Positions 1 to 6,596 of a stretch of DNA of 12,513 nucleotides are shown piece after piece (positions within the stretch are counted from its first letter, which is position 1; each line of letters opens with the position of its first letter). The DNA comes from JACPSX01 sp035288405 [NCBI: bacterium] (lineage in GTDB: Bacteria; JACPSX01), in contig DATEAK010000315.1 of NCBI GenBank assembly GCA_035288405.1, positions 1-12,513 on the forward strand. The letters run 5' to 3'. The position numbers and the translations under genes were made by a program. The notes below the pieces were generated by a model, which searched no databases, had not been told where the DNA came from, and saw only the letters and a list, made by a program, of their open reading frames with translations.

Positions 1-881
1 TGGTGGACGATCAGGCGGCTGGCCGCCGTGCAGCGCTGCCCCGTGGTTCCGCAAGCACCCCAGACAGCTCCTTCCACGGCCAGATCGAGGTCCGCATCTT
101 CCATGACAAGGATCGCATTCTTGCCCCCCATTTCCAGGGAGACCCTGCGCCAATCTTGGGCGCAGCGCACGGCCACCTGCCGTCCCACTTCCGAGGAGCC
201 GGTAAACGACACGAGATCCACGTCCGGATGGGCCACAAGAGCTGCTCCGGCTTCCTCACCAAACCCATGGACCAAGTTTAAGACCCCGGCCGGAAGGCCC
301 GCTTCCTCGAAGATCTGCACGAGCCGTGTCGCCACCAGGGGCGTATCTTCGGCCGGTTTGAACACCACCGTGTTGCCTGCCACCAGAGCCGGAACAATCT
401 TCCAGGTAGGGATGGCCAGGGGGAAATTCCAGGGAGTGATGGCCGCCACGACTCCAACGGGAACGCGAACGGACATGGCAAATTTGTCGAGCAATTCCGA
501 AGGAGTCGTCTCTCCATAGAGCCGTCTCCCTTCCCCGGCAATAAAATAGGTCATGTCGATGCCTTCCTGCACGTCGCCCCGGCTCTCCTTCAAGATCTTC
601 CCCATTTCCCTGGTCATGGTTTGAGCCAATTCTTCCTTGCGGCTCACCATGATTTCAGCGGCACGGAACATGATCTCAGCCCGCCTCGGCGCCGGTGTCA
701 GGCGCCAGCGCGGAAACTCCCGGCGAGCCGCCTGTACAGCCTGGTCTACATCTGCAGCCTCGGAGCGGGGAAAGATTCCAAGTACCTCCTTTTTCCGCGC
801 CGGGTTAATGCTTTCGAAGGTCTGTCCCGACCGGGCCGGGACCCATTTCCCTGCGATGAGATTGTAGTAGGTCTGGGCCAT
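1..881 (-). CDS. NAD(P)-dependent aldehyde dehydrogenase, 3' end cut by window edge
   Basis: The visible 293 residues are the N-terminal cofactor domain and the start of the catalytic domain of an ALDH-superfamily enzyme, which oxidises an aldehyde to a carboxylate with NAD(P)+. Landmarks in order are PWNFP (catalytic Asn152), FKPAE (Lys175, with Glu178 a position often linked to NAD+ preference), FTGS at 227-230, LEMGGKN (general-base Glu250) and GQRCTAASR (nucleophile Cys284). Family members are usually about 480-500 aa, so about 200 residues lie outside the window. The ATG at 881 is preceded by AGGAGG at 887-892. It is the last visible gene of the liv operon, 52 bp after livF, so it probably acts on an aldehyde from breakdown of the imported compound. 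The motifs resemble semialdehyde dehydrogenases (for example ketoglutaric semialdehyde type), but the substrate cannot be assigned. The catalytic residues seen are all intact. Confidence 0.93.
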   Translation of the reverse strand, partial: MAQTYYNLIAGKWVPARSGQTFESINPARKKEVLGIFPRSEAADVDQAVQAARREFPRWRLTPAPRRAEIMFRAAEIMVSRKEELAQTMTREMGKILKESRGDVQEGIDMTYFIAGEGRRLYGETTPSELLDKFAMSVRVPVGVVAAITPWNFPLAIPTWKIVPALVAGNTVVFKPAEDTPLVATRLVQIFEEAGLPAGVLNLVHGFGEEAGAALVAHPDVDLVSFTGSSEVGRQVAVRCAQDWRRVSLEMGGKNAILVMEDADLDLAVEGAVWGACGTTGQRCTAASRLIVH

Positions 882-908
882 GAAGTCCTCCTCTCCCCTT
901 CACTCTCA

Positions 909-931
909 ACCGCCCCCTCGGGGAAACCGGT
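909..931 (-). other. Intercistronic hairpin between livF and the aldehyde dehydrogenase gene
   Basis: A small dyad lies between the livF stop and the dehydrogenase ribosome binding site. CCCC (914-917) and GGGG (920-923) pair around a two-base loop, and ACCG (909-912) and CGGT (928-931) can pair outside them across an internal loop. No U-run follows on the minus strand, so it is not a classical terminator. It could protect the 3' end of the upstream message or tune translation of the dehydrogenase. Function is inferred only from position. Confidence 0.4.
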
Positions 932-933
932 AA

Positions 934-1662
934 CTAACTGGGCTTTTCAACACTTTCCGGGAGCTCTCCCAGATAAGCCTGGCGTACCTTGGGATCACGC
1001 AGAAGCTCTGCGGATTCTCCTGCTCCTACGATTTGGCCGGTTTCCAGGACGTAGGCCATCCGAGCCACCGAAAGGGCCATTAGGGCATTTTGCTCCACCA
1101 GAAAAATTGTAGTTCCACGACTGCGGATCTCCTCAATTACGGCAAAAATCATCTCTACCATGCGAGGAGCCAGACCCAGGGAAGGTTCGTCCATCAACAA
1201 CAGCGCAGGGTTCGACATGAGAGCCCGGCCGATGGCGAGCATCTGCTGCTCCCCGCCGGACAGGGTTCCTGCGATTTGACCGCGACGTTCGGCCAATCGG
1301 GGAAAGAGTTCAAAGACCCTTTCCATGTCCCGTATAATCTCTCCATCTCTGCGGGTGTAGGCCCCCATTTCCAGGTTTTCGCGGACCGTCATCCGGTTGA
1401 AGATCCGTCGTCCCTCGGGAACATGGGAAACTCCCTTCTGCACGACTGTATTGGGTGGAAGCCCGTCTATGCGCTCTCCATTTAGGCGAATGATCCCTTG
1501 TTTCGGCTTTAACAGGCCTGAGATCGTCTTGAGCGTCGTGCTCTTCCCAGCGCCGTTACTTCCCAAAAGAGCAACTACTTCCCCTCGTGGAATGATCAGG
1601 GAGACACCCCGCAGAGCCGGAATGGAGCCGTAGTGAACGTGGAGATCCTCGACTTCAAGCAT
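934..1662 (-). CDS. livF: Branched-chain amino acid type ABC transporter, ATP-binding subunit LivF
   Basis: One of the two cytoplasmic ATPases that power a LivKHMGF-type importer (high-affinity branched-chain amino acid family; members also carry amides, urea or aromatic acids). The 242-residue protein has Walker A GSNGAGKST at 34-42, a Q-loop region, signature LSGGE at 134-138, Walker B LLLMDEP at 154-160 and an H-loop region replaced by the LVEQN usual in LivF. A 19-residue upstream extension is open, but the ATG at 1662 is preferred: it begins the canonical MLEVEDLHVHYG and has a GGGGGC-type site upstream. That ATG overlaps the end of livG by 8 bp, a sign of translational coupling. Length and motifs are normal for the family. 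Confidence 0.95.
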   Translation of the reverse strand: MLEVEDLHVHYGSIPALRGVSLIIPRGEVVALLGSNGAGKSTTLKTISGLLKPKQGIIRLNGERIDGLPPNTVVQKGVSHVPEGRRIFNRMTVRENLEMGAYTRRDGEIIRDMERVFELFPRLAERRGQIAGTLSGGEQQMLAIGRALMSNPALLLMDEPSLGLAPRMVEMIFAVIEEIRSRGTTIFLVEQNALMALSVARMAYVLETGQIVGAGESAELLRDPKVRQAYLGELPESVEKPS

Positions 1663-2449
1663 GGCTCCGAACGCCCCCTTTGCCCCAGTCCTTGCTCCCC
1701 AGATAGGCCTCCATGACACGGGGATTTTGCTGTATCTCTTCGGGAGTTCCCTCGGCGATCTTCTCCCCGTGATCCAAAACGGTCACCCAATCGGAAATCG
1801 ACATCACGACACGCATGTTATGTTCGATGAGCAAGAGGGTCACCTCGAACTGTTCTACCAAACGACGCAGGAATTCCATCAAGACACGAGCTTCTCCAGG
1901 ATTCATGCCCGCCGTCGGCTCGTCCAGCAGGAGAAGCTTCGGGTGCGTGGCCAAGGCTCGAGCAATTTCCAGACGGCGCTGATCCCCGTAGGGAAGATTT
2001 CGAGCCAGCTCATTTTGCTTGTCCCCGAGACCAACCAGTTCCAAGAGTGCCTGCCCCCGCTCCCAGGCCTTCTCTTCCATCTCCACAAAGCGCTCGCTAT
2101 GGGCCAGCACGTTCCAGATTCTGAAGGGAAGACGGCAATGCATCCCGACCAGGACGTTTTCCAACACGCTCATGTTTGCAAACAACCGGATGTTCTGAAA
2201 CGTGCGGGCAACGCCCAGGGCGGTGATTTGCTCCGCCTTGAGTCCGGCTACAGGATGCCCGGCAAACCAGATCGACCCCGAGTCTGGACGCTCAAGTCCT
2301 GTTAAGACGTTAAAAAGGGTCGTTTTCCCGGCCCCGTTGGGGCCGATGATGCTCGCGATTTCCCCTTGCTCGAGTCTTAAATCGACCTGGCTCAATGCCA
2401 AGAGACCGCCAAACGATTTGCGAATTCCAACCGCTTCCAGTAAGGACAT
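1655..2449 (-). CDS. livG: Branched-chain amino acid type ABC transporter, ATP-binding subunit LivG
   Basis: Second ATPase of the Liv-type importer, expected to pair with LivF under the LivH-LivM membrane dimer. The 264 residues show Walker A GPNGAGKTT at 36-44, the LivG-typical signature variant LPYGDQRRLEIAR in place of LSGGQ, Walker B LLLLDEPTAGMNP, and the H-loop in LLIEHNMRVVM. The ATG at 2449 is preferred over a TTG at 2464 because the AAGGACG ribosome binding site at 2454-2460 fits the ATG and the TTG would overlap livM. The start lies one base after the livM stop. The YGDQ signature is a normal feature of LivG proteins and not a defect. Confidence 0.95.
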   Translation of the reverse strand: MSLLEAVGIRKSFGGLLALSQVDLRLEQGEIASIIGPNGAGKTTLFNVLTGLERPDSGSIWFAGHPVAGLKAEQITALGVARTFQNIRLFANMSVLENVLVGMHCRLPFRIWNVLAHSERFVEMEEKAWERGQALLELVGLGDKQNELARNLPYGDQRRLEIARALATHPKLLLLDEPTAGMNPGEARVLMEFLRRLVEQFEVTLLLIEHNMRVVMSISDWVTVLDHGEKIAEGTPEEIQQNPRVMEAYLGSKDWGKGGVRSHA

Positions 2450-2450
2450 G

Positions 2451-3716
2451 TTACGTCCTTCCAACCTTTCCCAAACGCCTGCGAGCGGGCCAGATCCCCT
2501 GGGGGCGGAAGATCACCATGATGACAATAATGATACCAAAAACCAGACGCTCATACTTAGCGGGTTCCAGTTGTGCCGGAAGCTGGCTCAATGCATAGTC
2601 ACCCACAAAAGGAAGAGAGAGAACCAACCCGGAATTCCGCAACGTATTGAGCCAGAGAGAGAGTCCTTTGAGTACTTCGAGGTTTAAAACGGTGACGATC
2701 GTGGCCCCAAGAATGGCGCCCGGTATACTCCCCATCCCTCCTAGGATTACCATGGCCAGAACACCGATGGATTCCATGAAGGTAAAACTTTCCGGGTTGA
2801 TGAAATATTGTTTTGCGCTGAAGATCACGCCCACGATGCCGGCAAAGGAGGCCCCAGTAGCAAAGGCAAGCAGCTTCATGCGAATCAAGGGAACCCCCAT
2901 GCTCGCCGCGGCAAGTTCATCTTCCCGAATAGCCTCCCAGGCCCTTCCGATGGGAGAATGATCCAGCCGACGGGTCGCCGTGATAACCGCAGTAACCACC
3001 AGCAAGACCAAAAAATAAAAATAGAGGGAGTAGAGCGCGGGCGTGGAGATGGAAAACCCCAGGTCCTCCAGCAGCGGTTGGAAAAACAGCGGCGGCCGTT
3101 GAATCGGAGTGATCCCCTTGGGGCCGTTCGTCAGATTGATGGGCTTATCCAGATTGTTGGCCAGCACCCGGATCACCTCACCAAACCCCAGTGTGACGAT
3201 CGCCAGATAATCCCCCCTCAGGCGCAAGACGGGCAGCCCCAAAATAAAGCCGGTACAGGCTCCCGCCACAACTCCAAGCAGGAGAAAAACGAAGAACCAG
3301 GAGGGAGCTAAGGGAAATTGAATCCAGGAAGATGGGATAAACTCGTTTGCCTGTGAAGATCCGAAGATGGCCCAAAGGTAAGCGCCCACTGCGAAAAACG
3401 CCACATAGCCAAGGTCCAATAGGCCGGCCATACCAACCACGATGTTGAGCCCCAAAGCCAGGGCCACAAAGATCCCCACCTGAATTGCAATCTCGAGGTA
3501 ATACCCGTTGATGGAACCAATCAAGGGCATGAGGAAGGCCAGGACGACAAAAGCAAGGGAGACTCGTAAACGAGGAGAAAGCGGGAGATAGTAGAGCAAA
3601 AGCAAAGAACTCTGAAACGCCAGAAACGCCGGCAGAGAATGGGGAAAAACAATCACCAGAAGGGAAGTACCACCAACATAGAACAGGGCCAGGCCAAGAT
3701 ATTTGAGGGCGTTCAA
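2451..3716 (-). CDS. livM: Branched-chain amino acid type ABC transporter, permease LivM
   Basis: Inner-membrane permease of the Liv-type importer, forming the translocation channel with LivH. It has 421 residues, close to the usual length of LivM. The first ~100 residues are several hydrophobic helices, followed by the conserved GLNIVVGMAGLLDLGYVAFF segment, the GDYLAIVTLGFGEVIRVLANN segment and the cytoplasmic EAA-like loop GRAWEAIREDELAAASMG that contacts the ATPases. The C-terminal tail is basic. The start is TTG at 3716, whose first bases share TTGA with the livH stop (4-bp overlap). A GGGGA-type site precedes it and no ATG occurs before the second membrane helix, so TTG is likely real. 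Confidence 0.93.
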   Translation of the reverse strand: MNALKYLGLALFYVGGTSLLVIVFPHSLPAFLAFQSSLLLLYYLPLSPRLRVSLAFVVLAFLMPLIGSINGYYLEIAIQVGIFVALALGLNIVVGMAGLLDLGYVAFFAVGAYLWAIFGSSQANEFIPSSWIQFPLAPSWFFVFLLLGVVAGACTGFILGLPVLRLRGDYLAIVTLGFGEVIRVLANNLDKPINLTNGPKGITPIQRPPLFFQPLLEDLGFSISTPALYSLYFYFLVLLVVTAVITATRRLDHSPIGRAWEAIREDELAAASMGVPLIRMKLLAFATGASFAGIVGVIFSAKQYFINPESFTFMESIGVLAMVILGGMGSIPGAILGATIVTVLNLEVLKGLSLWLNTLRNSGLVLSLPFVGDYALSQLPAQLEPAKYERLVFGIIIVIMVIFRPQGIWPARRRLGKVGRT

Positions 3717-4678
3717 GCCTTTTCCCCTACCACTTCCCCTAGGAGCCCTTTGGGTCTCAGGATGAGGATCAGGATGAGAATGAGAAATGAAAAGATGTCT
3801 TTGTACTCCGCCCCGAAGGCACCACCCGTTAACAGTGACAGGTAGGAAGCGGAAAACGATTCCAGAAGTCCCAAGACCAAGCCGCCCACCATGGCCCCGG
3901 GGATATTGCCGATCCCGCCCAACACAGCCGCTGTAAATGCCTTAATCCCCGGGATGAATCCCGTGTAAGGACTGATCAGCGTGTACTGGATACCGAAGAG
4001 GACCCCGGCAGCTCCTCCCATGGCTCCGCCGATCAGAAAGGTAAGCGAAACCACCTGGTTTACATCGACCCCCATGAGACTGGCCGTTTGCGGATCCTGA
4101 GCCACAGCTCGAATGGCCCTGCCCATCTTCGTCTTGTTGACGAGGAAGCTTAAAGCCGCCAGCATGAGGATGGAGGAGCCGATCACGACCAGAGACTTCA
4201 CTGAGATGTCGAAGGTCGAACCGATTTGAATGCGCCGATCCAGGCCCTGGAGAGGAGGATAGGTTAGATAAAAGGCATTGCGCCAGATACTCTCCATGAA
4301 GCGGATGGCATCCTGCAAAACAAAGGAAACGCCGATGGCGGAAAGCAGAGGGACCAGGCGCGGAGCATTGCGCAGGGGACGGTAGGCGATCCGTTCAACG
4401 ACGACGGCTAGAAAGCCGCTGGCCGTCATGCCGGCGATCACCAGGATTGGCAGGAGGACCCAGGAGGGGATCCCCGCCAGCACGCCGGCACTCTGGAAAC
4501 CCAACAGAATTTCGACGCCGACAAAAGCTCCCGTGACAAAAATTTCGCTGTGGGCGAAGTTGATGAACTGCAGGACCCCGTACACCATCGTGTAGCCCAG
4601 CGCGATCAGGGCGTACATAAACCCCAAGACCAGGCCATCCACGAGGACCTGAGGAAATAAGGTCAGGGCAAATTCCAT
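3713..4678 (-). CDS. livH: Branched-chain amino acid type ABC transporter, permease LivH
   Basis: Inner-membrane permease partner of LivM. The 321 residues open with the family hallmark LVLGFMYALIALGYTMVYGVLQFINFAHSEI, carry the ATPase-contact loop MGRAIRAVAQDPQTASLMGVDVNQV in the middle, and end with hydrophobic helices and ILRPKGLLGE. The ATG at 4678 has GAGGTGAG immediately upstream. It follows livK after 54 bp, a slightly longer gap that contains a small CCAC/GTGG hairpin. Such a gap after the binding-protein gene is common where that protein is made in excess. It overlaps livM by 4 bp. Nothing is missing or unusual. Confidence 0.95.
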   Translation of the reverse strand: MEFALTLFPQVLVDGLVLGFMYALIALGYTMVYGVLQFINFAHSEIFVTGAFVGVEILLGFQSAGVLAGIPSWVLLPILVIAGMTASGFLAVVVERIAYRPLRNAPRLVPLLSAIGVSFVLQDAIRFMESIWRNAFYLTYPPLQGLDRRIQIGSTFDISVKSLVVIGSSILMLAALSFLVNKTKMGRAIRAVAQDPQTASLMGVDVNQVVSLTFLIGGAMGGAAGVLFGIQYTLISPYTGFIPGIKAFTAAVLGGIGNIPGAMVGGLVLGLLESFSASYLSLLTGGAFGAEYKDIFSFLILILILILRPKGLLGEVVGEKA

Positions 4679-4732
4679 CTCACCTCGGCATTACCACTGG
4701 GTGGCGCGGTACTGCAGGTGCTCCCAAACCTC

Positions 4733-5935
4733 TTACCCTTTCTTGACCTGAGGCGCCCCGAGCTCGAGAGTTTTCACGATCGTACCCGGGTACTTCTCTT
4801 CCATAAATTTCAGCACAAAGTACTTGGACTTCACGGGATCTCCCTGGCTGTCAAAAGTAATCGTGCCGGTGATCCCTTGAAAATTTTTTATCTTGCGCAC
4901 GGCAGCGCTTACTTGGGCCCGAGTCGGCTTTTTCCCTTTGGCGTCCGCAATGGCGATCTCCACTGCCCTGATCCCCACCGCAGCAGAATCATAGGAGTAC
5001 ATGCTGAAGGATTCTGGGTCCTTGCCGAATTTTGCTTTGAACCGCTTCACGAAACTGGCAGACTCCGGGTACGCGGAAGGAGGACCTGCCACGGTCGTGT
5101 AATAGCTCCCCACCGCCGCCTTTCCTGCAATCTTCACCGTCTCCGAGGAATCCAGTCCGTCGGGTCCCAGAAAGATGGCCTTCATCCCTTTATCTCGCAT
5201 CTGCTTTAAGAGGATTCCTCCCTGGTTATAAATGCCGCCGAAGTAGACCAGGTCCGGTGCCTTTGCCCGCATGGGATTGATGATCGGATCGAAGTTTGCC
5301 TTCTCTTCGGTACCCTCGTAGCCCAGCACCTTCAGCCCCAACTTCTTTGCTTCTCCCAGGAAGGCGTCGGCAACTCCCTGCCCGTAGAGAGTTTTATCGT
5401 GGATGACATAGACGGACCGCACCTTGAGGTCTTTGGCGGCAAACTGGGCTCCTACAGGACCCTGCACATCATCGCGTCCGCACACCCGATTTACGTTTTT
5501 ATAACCGCGGTCCGTGATTTTGGGATTCGTGTTGGCAGGAGAAATCATGGTTAAATCGGCATCCTTGTAAACTTCCGAGGCCGGCAAGGCAACGCCCGAG
5601 TTAAAATGGCCGACCACGACCAACACATCGGGATCCGCCACCATGTTTTTTGCATTGGCCACACCCACATCAGGCTTGGCCTGATCATCGTAAGGGACAA
5701 ATTCAACCTTGAAGCCCATGGCCTCGATGTTCTTCTTCAACTCATCCACAGCGAGCTGAGCTCCCAGCTTAACCTGTTCTCCCAAAGCCGCCTGTTCTCC
5801 GGAAAGGGGACTCTGGCTCACGATCTTGATCACAGGTCTTGTCTGAGCCCAAACCAGAGACGGAACAGCCAATGCAGCTAGAAGGATTCCACACCGGAGA
5901 ACCCCCGCAAGCGCATGTCCTCTCTTACAAGCCAT
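4733..5935 (-). CDS. livK: Periplasmic ligand-binding protein of the Liv-type ABC transporter (LivK/LivJ family)
   Basis: First gene of the transport operon. It encodes a 400-residue type I periplasmic binding protein. A signal peptide occupies residues 1-30 (basic start, hydrophobic core GILLAALAVPSL, probable cleavage at VWA-Q). The mature protein begins with the family pattern IKIVSQSPLSGEQAALGEQVKLGAQLAVDEL, followed by DDQAKPDVGVANAKNMV, the VVVGHFNSG ligand-loop region and YDSAAVGI near the C-terminal lobe. There is no lipobox Cys at the cleavage site, so it should be soluble in the periplasm. The ATG at 5935 has AGGAGG in the preceding bases. Family members bind branched-chain amino acids, amides or aromatic acids, and the ligand cannot be read from the sequence by eye. 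Confidence 0.94.
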   Translation of the reverse strand: MACKRGHALAGVLRCGILLAALAVPSLVWAQTRPVIKIVSQSPLSGEQAALGEQVKLGAQLAVDELKKNIEAMGFKVEFVPYDDQAKPDVGVANAKNMVADPDVLVVVGHFNSGVALPASEVYKDADLTMISPANTNPKITDRGYKNVNRVCGRDDVQGPVGAQFAAKDLKVRSVYVIHDKTLYGQGVADAFLGEAKKLGLKVLGYEGTEEKANFDPIINPMRAKAPDLVYFGGIYNQGGILLKQMRDKGMKAIFLGPDGLDSSETVKIAGKAAVGSYYTTVAGPPSAYPESASFVKRFKAKFGKDPESFSMYSYDSAAVGIRAVEIAIADAKGKKPTRAQVSAAVRKIKNFQGITGTITFDSQGDPVKSKYFVLKFMEEKYPGTIVKTLELGAPQVKKG

Positions 5936-5962
5936 GAAATTCTCCTCCTTTTTCCAAAAAAA

Positions 5963-5992
5963 GCATTCAGCAATCAGCGCTCAGACTTCAGC
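5963..5992 (-). repeat. Degenerate heptad repeat in the livK leader (minus-strand consensus GCTGANN)
   Basis: On the minus strand four consecutive 7-base units start with GCTGA or TCTGA and then run into a short GC. The period is exactly seven. It lies in the untranslated leader just ahead of the livK ribosome binding site. A second, opposite-facing set is at 6066-6087, so the two could pair in the transcript. The leader has no credible gene. The function is unknown. Confidence 0.55.
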
Positions 5993-6065
5993 CATGCAGG
6001 ATGGGGAATGAGGGACCAAACACTGAATCCCCAGCGCTGGCATTTTGGTTTTTGATTGAGTCCGA

Positions 6066-6087
6066 GCTGACCGCTCGAAAGCTGACG
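6066..6087 (+). repeat. Second heptad repeat, opposite orientation, in the livK leader
   Basis: On the plus strand the stretch reads as two GCTGAC units and one degenerate GCTCGAA unit, with spacings of seven and eight bases. It is the inverted counterpart of the repeat at 5963-5992. Short TCAGC and GCTGA blocks in the two sets are spaced about 15 and 14 bases, so they could form two short helices in the leader RNA. Weakly supported because the match is short. Confidence 0.4.
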
Positions 6088-6119
6088 GCCTCTCTCCTTA
6101 AGTATCTGAATTTTTTGCG

Positions 6120-6148
6120 ACAATACTATACCCCTATGGGGGTGTCAA
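6120..6148 (-). promoter_or_regulatory. Sigma-70 promoter of the liv operon
   Basis: On the minus strand a perfect -35 TTGACA (6143-6148) is followed by a 17-bp spacer and a -10 TATTGT (6120-6125, four of six consensus bases). Transcription would start near 6113 and give a leader of about 178 bases before livK. It is the best promoter match in the 298-bp divergent gap and is placed correctly for the six-gene operon. Confidence 0.6.
6130..6143. promoter_or_regulatory. Palindrome ACCCC-N4-GGGGT inside the liv promoter spacer
   Basis: Perfect 5-bp arms, ACCCC (6130-6134) and GGGGT (6139-6143), around TATG fill most of the spacer between -35 and -10. A dyad there is a plausible operator, since a bound regulator would block or reshape the promoter. 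No regulator gene is adjacent, so this is inference from position only. Confidence 0.4.
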
Positions 6149-6233
6149 CTTTTTTTTCCGGCCCTAACACGGCGGGCGAGTCCCTTGTAATTCCCCGGCA
6201 CCCGTGGTAAACAGGGACAGGAGGATTTAGGTC

Positions 6234-6542
6234 ATGGGAAAAGATCAAGTGACAACGGTTGAGGTGATCTGTCCTTGCTGCCAGGCCAAACTGATTATCG
6301 ACCCCTCGTTGAAAGCAGTCCTCAGCCATGAGCCCCCTCCCAAAGCGAGCGCCGTAACCGACCTGACCGAAGCCGTTCAAGCTCTCAAGGGGAAGGCAAG
6401 TGAACGGGAGGCTCGCTTCCTACAGTCCGTCGAGGCGGAAAAGGAAAAAGGGAAAGTGCTGGAACGCAAGTTCCAAGAAGCCTTCAAGAAGGCCAAGGAT
6501 GAGCCCATCACCCGCACCCCTAGGCCCTTTGACTTTGACTAA
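6234..6542 (+). CDS. Small CxxC zinc-knuckle and coiled-coil protein of unknown function
   Basis: I do not recognise an assigned function. The 102-residue protein begins with a beta-like stretch and CPCC at 13-16 (a CxxC pair with an extra Cys at 15), followed by QAKLIIDPSLKAVLSHE, a pattern seen in short uncharacterised bacterial proteins with half a zinc ribbon. There is no second CxxC, so metal binding would need a dimer or other ligands. Residues about 43-90 are rich in Lys, Glu and Ala and likely form a long helix or coiled coil, and the tail is PRPFDFD. There is no signal peptide or membrane helix, so it is probably cytoplasmic. The ATG at 6234 has a strong AGGAGG (6219-6224) nine bases upstream. 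It lies divergent to livK and 54 bp before the squalene/phytoene synthase gene in the same frame, suggesting co-transcription. Confidence 0.8.
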   Translation: MGKDQVTTVEVICPCCQAKLIIDPSLKAVLSHEPPPKASAVTDLTEAVQALKGKASEREARFLQSVEAEKEKGKVLERKFQEAFKKAKDEPITRTPRPFDFD

Positions 6543-6596
6543 TCCGGCTGGCACCCCTGCGGCGGGCGCGCCGTCACCCCTTTAACACCACTCCCC

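Noticed and set aside
28-519. 163-codon plus-strand open frame at the left edge
   Set aside because: Antisense to the aldehyde dehydrogenase, whose catalytic motifs are all on the minus strand.
1661-2305. 214-codon plus-strand open frame
   Set aside because: Lies wholly antisense to livG, which has intact ATPase motifs. The composition is that of a shadow frame.
4718-5209. 163-codon plus-strand open frame antisense to livK
   Set aside because: The livK frame is fully explained by family motifs. The antisense product has no signal or domain.
5981-6043. Possible 20-residue leader peptide on the minus strand in the livK leader
   Set aside because: No ribosome binding site, and no run of Leu, Ile or Val codons as expected for amino acid attenuation, so there is no reason to call it.
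6001-6210. 69-codon plus-strand open frame in the livK upstream gap
   Set aside because: It spans the liv promoter and heptad repeats, has no ribosome binding site, and has no recognisable protein pattern.
6184-6213. Plus-strand promoter TTGTAA-17-TAAACA before the CPCC protein gene
   Set aside because: Both hexamers are poor and the start would fall on the ribosome binding site, so I do not call it.
5936-6233. Known riboswitch or T-box in the liv leader
   Set aside because: I could not recognise any conserved riboswitch or T-box core. Only heptad repeats and a short CCAGCGCTGG palindrome are visible.
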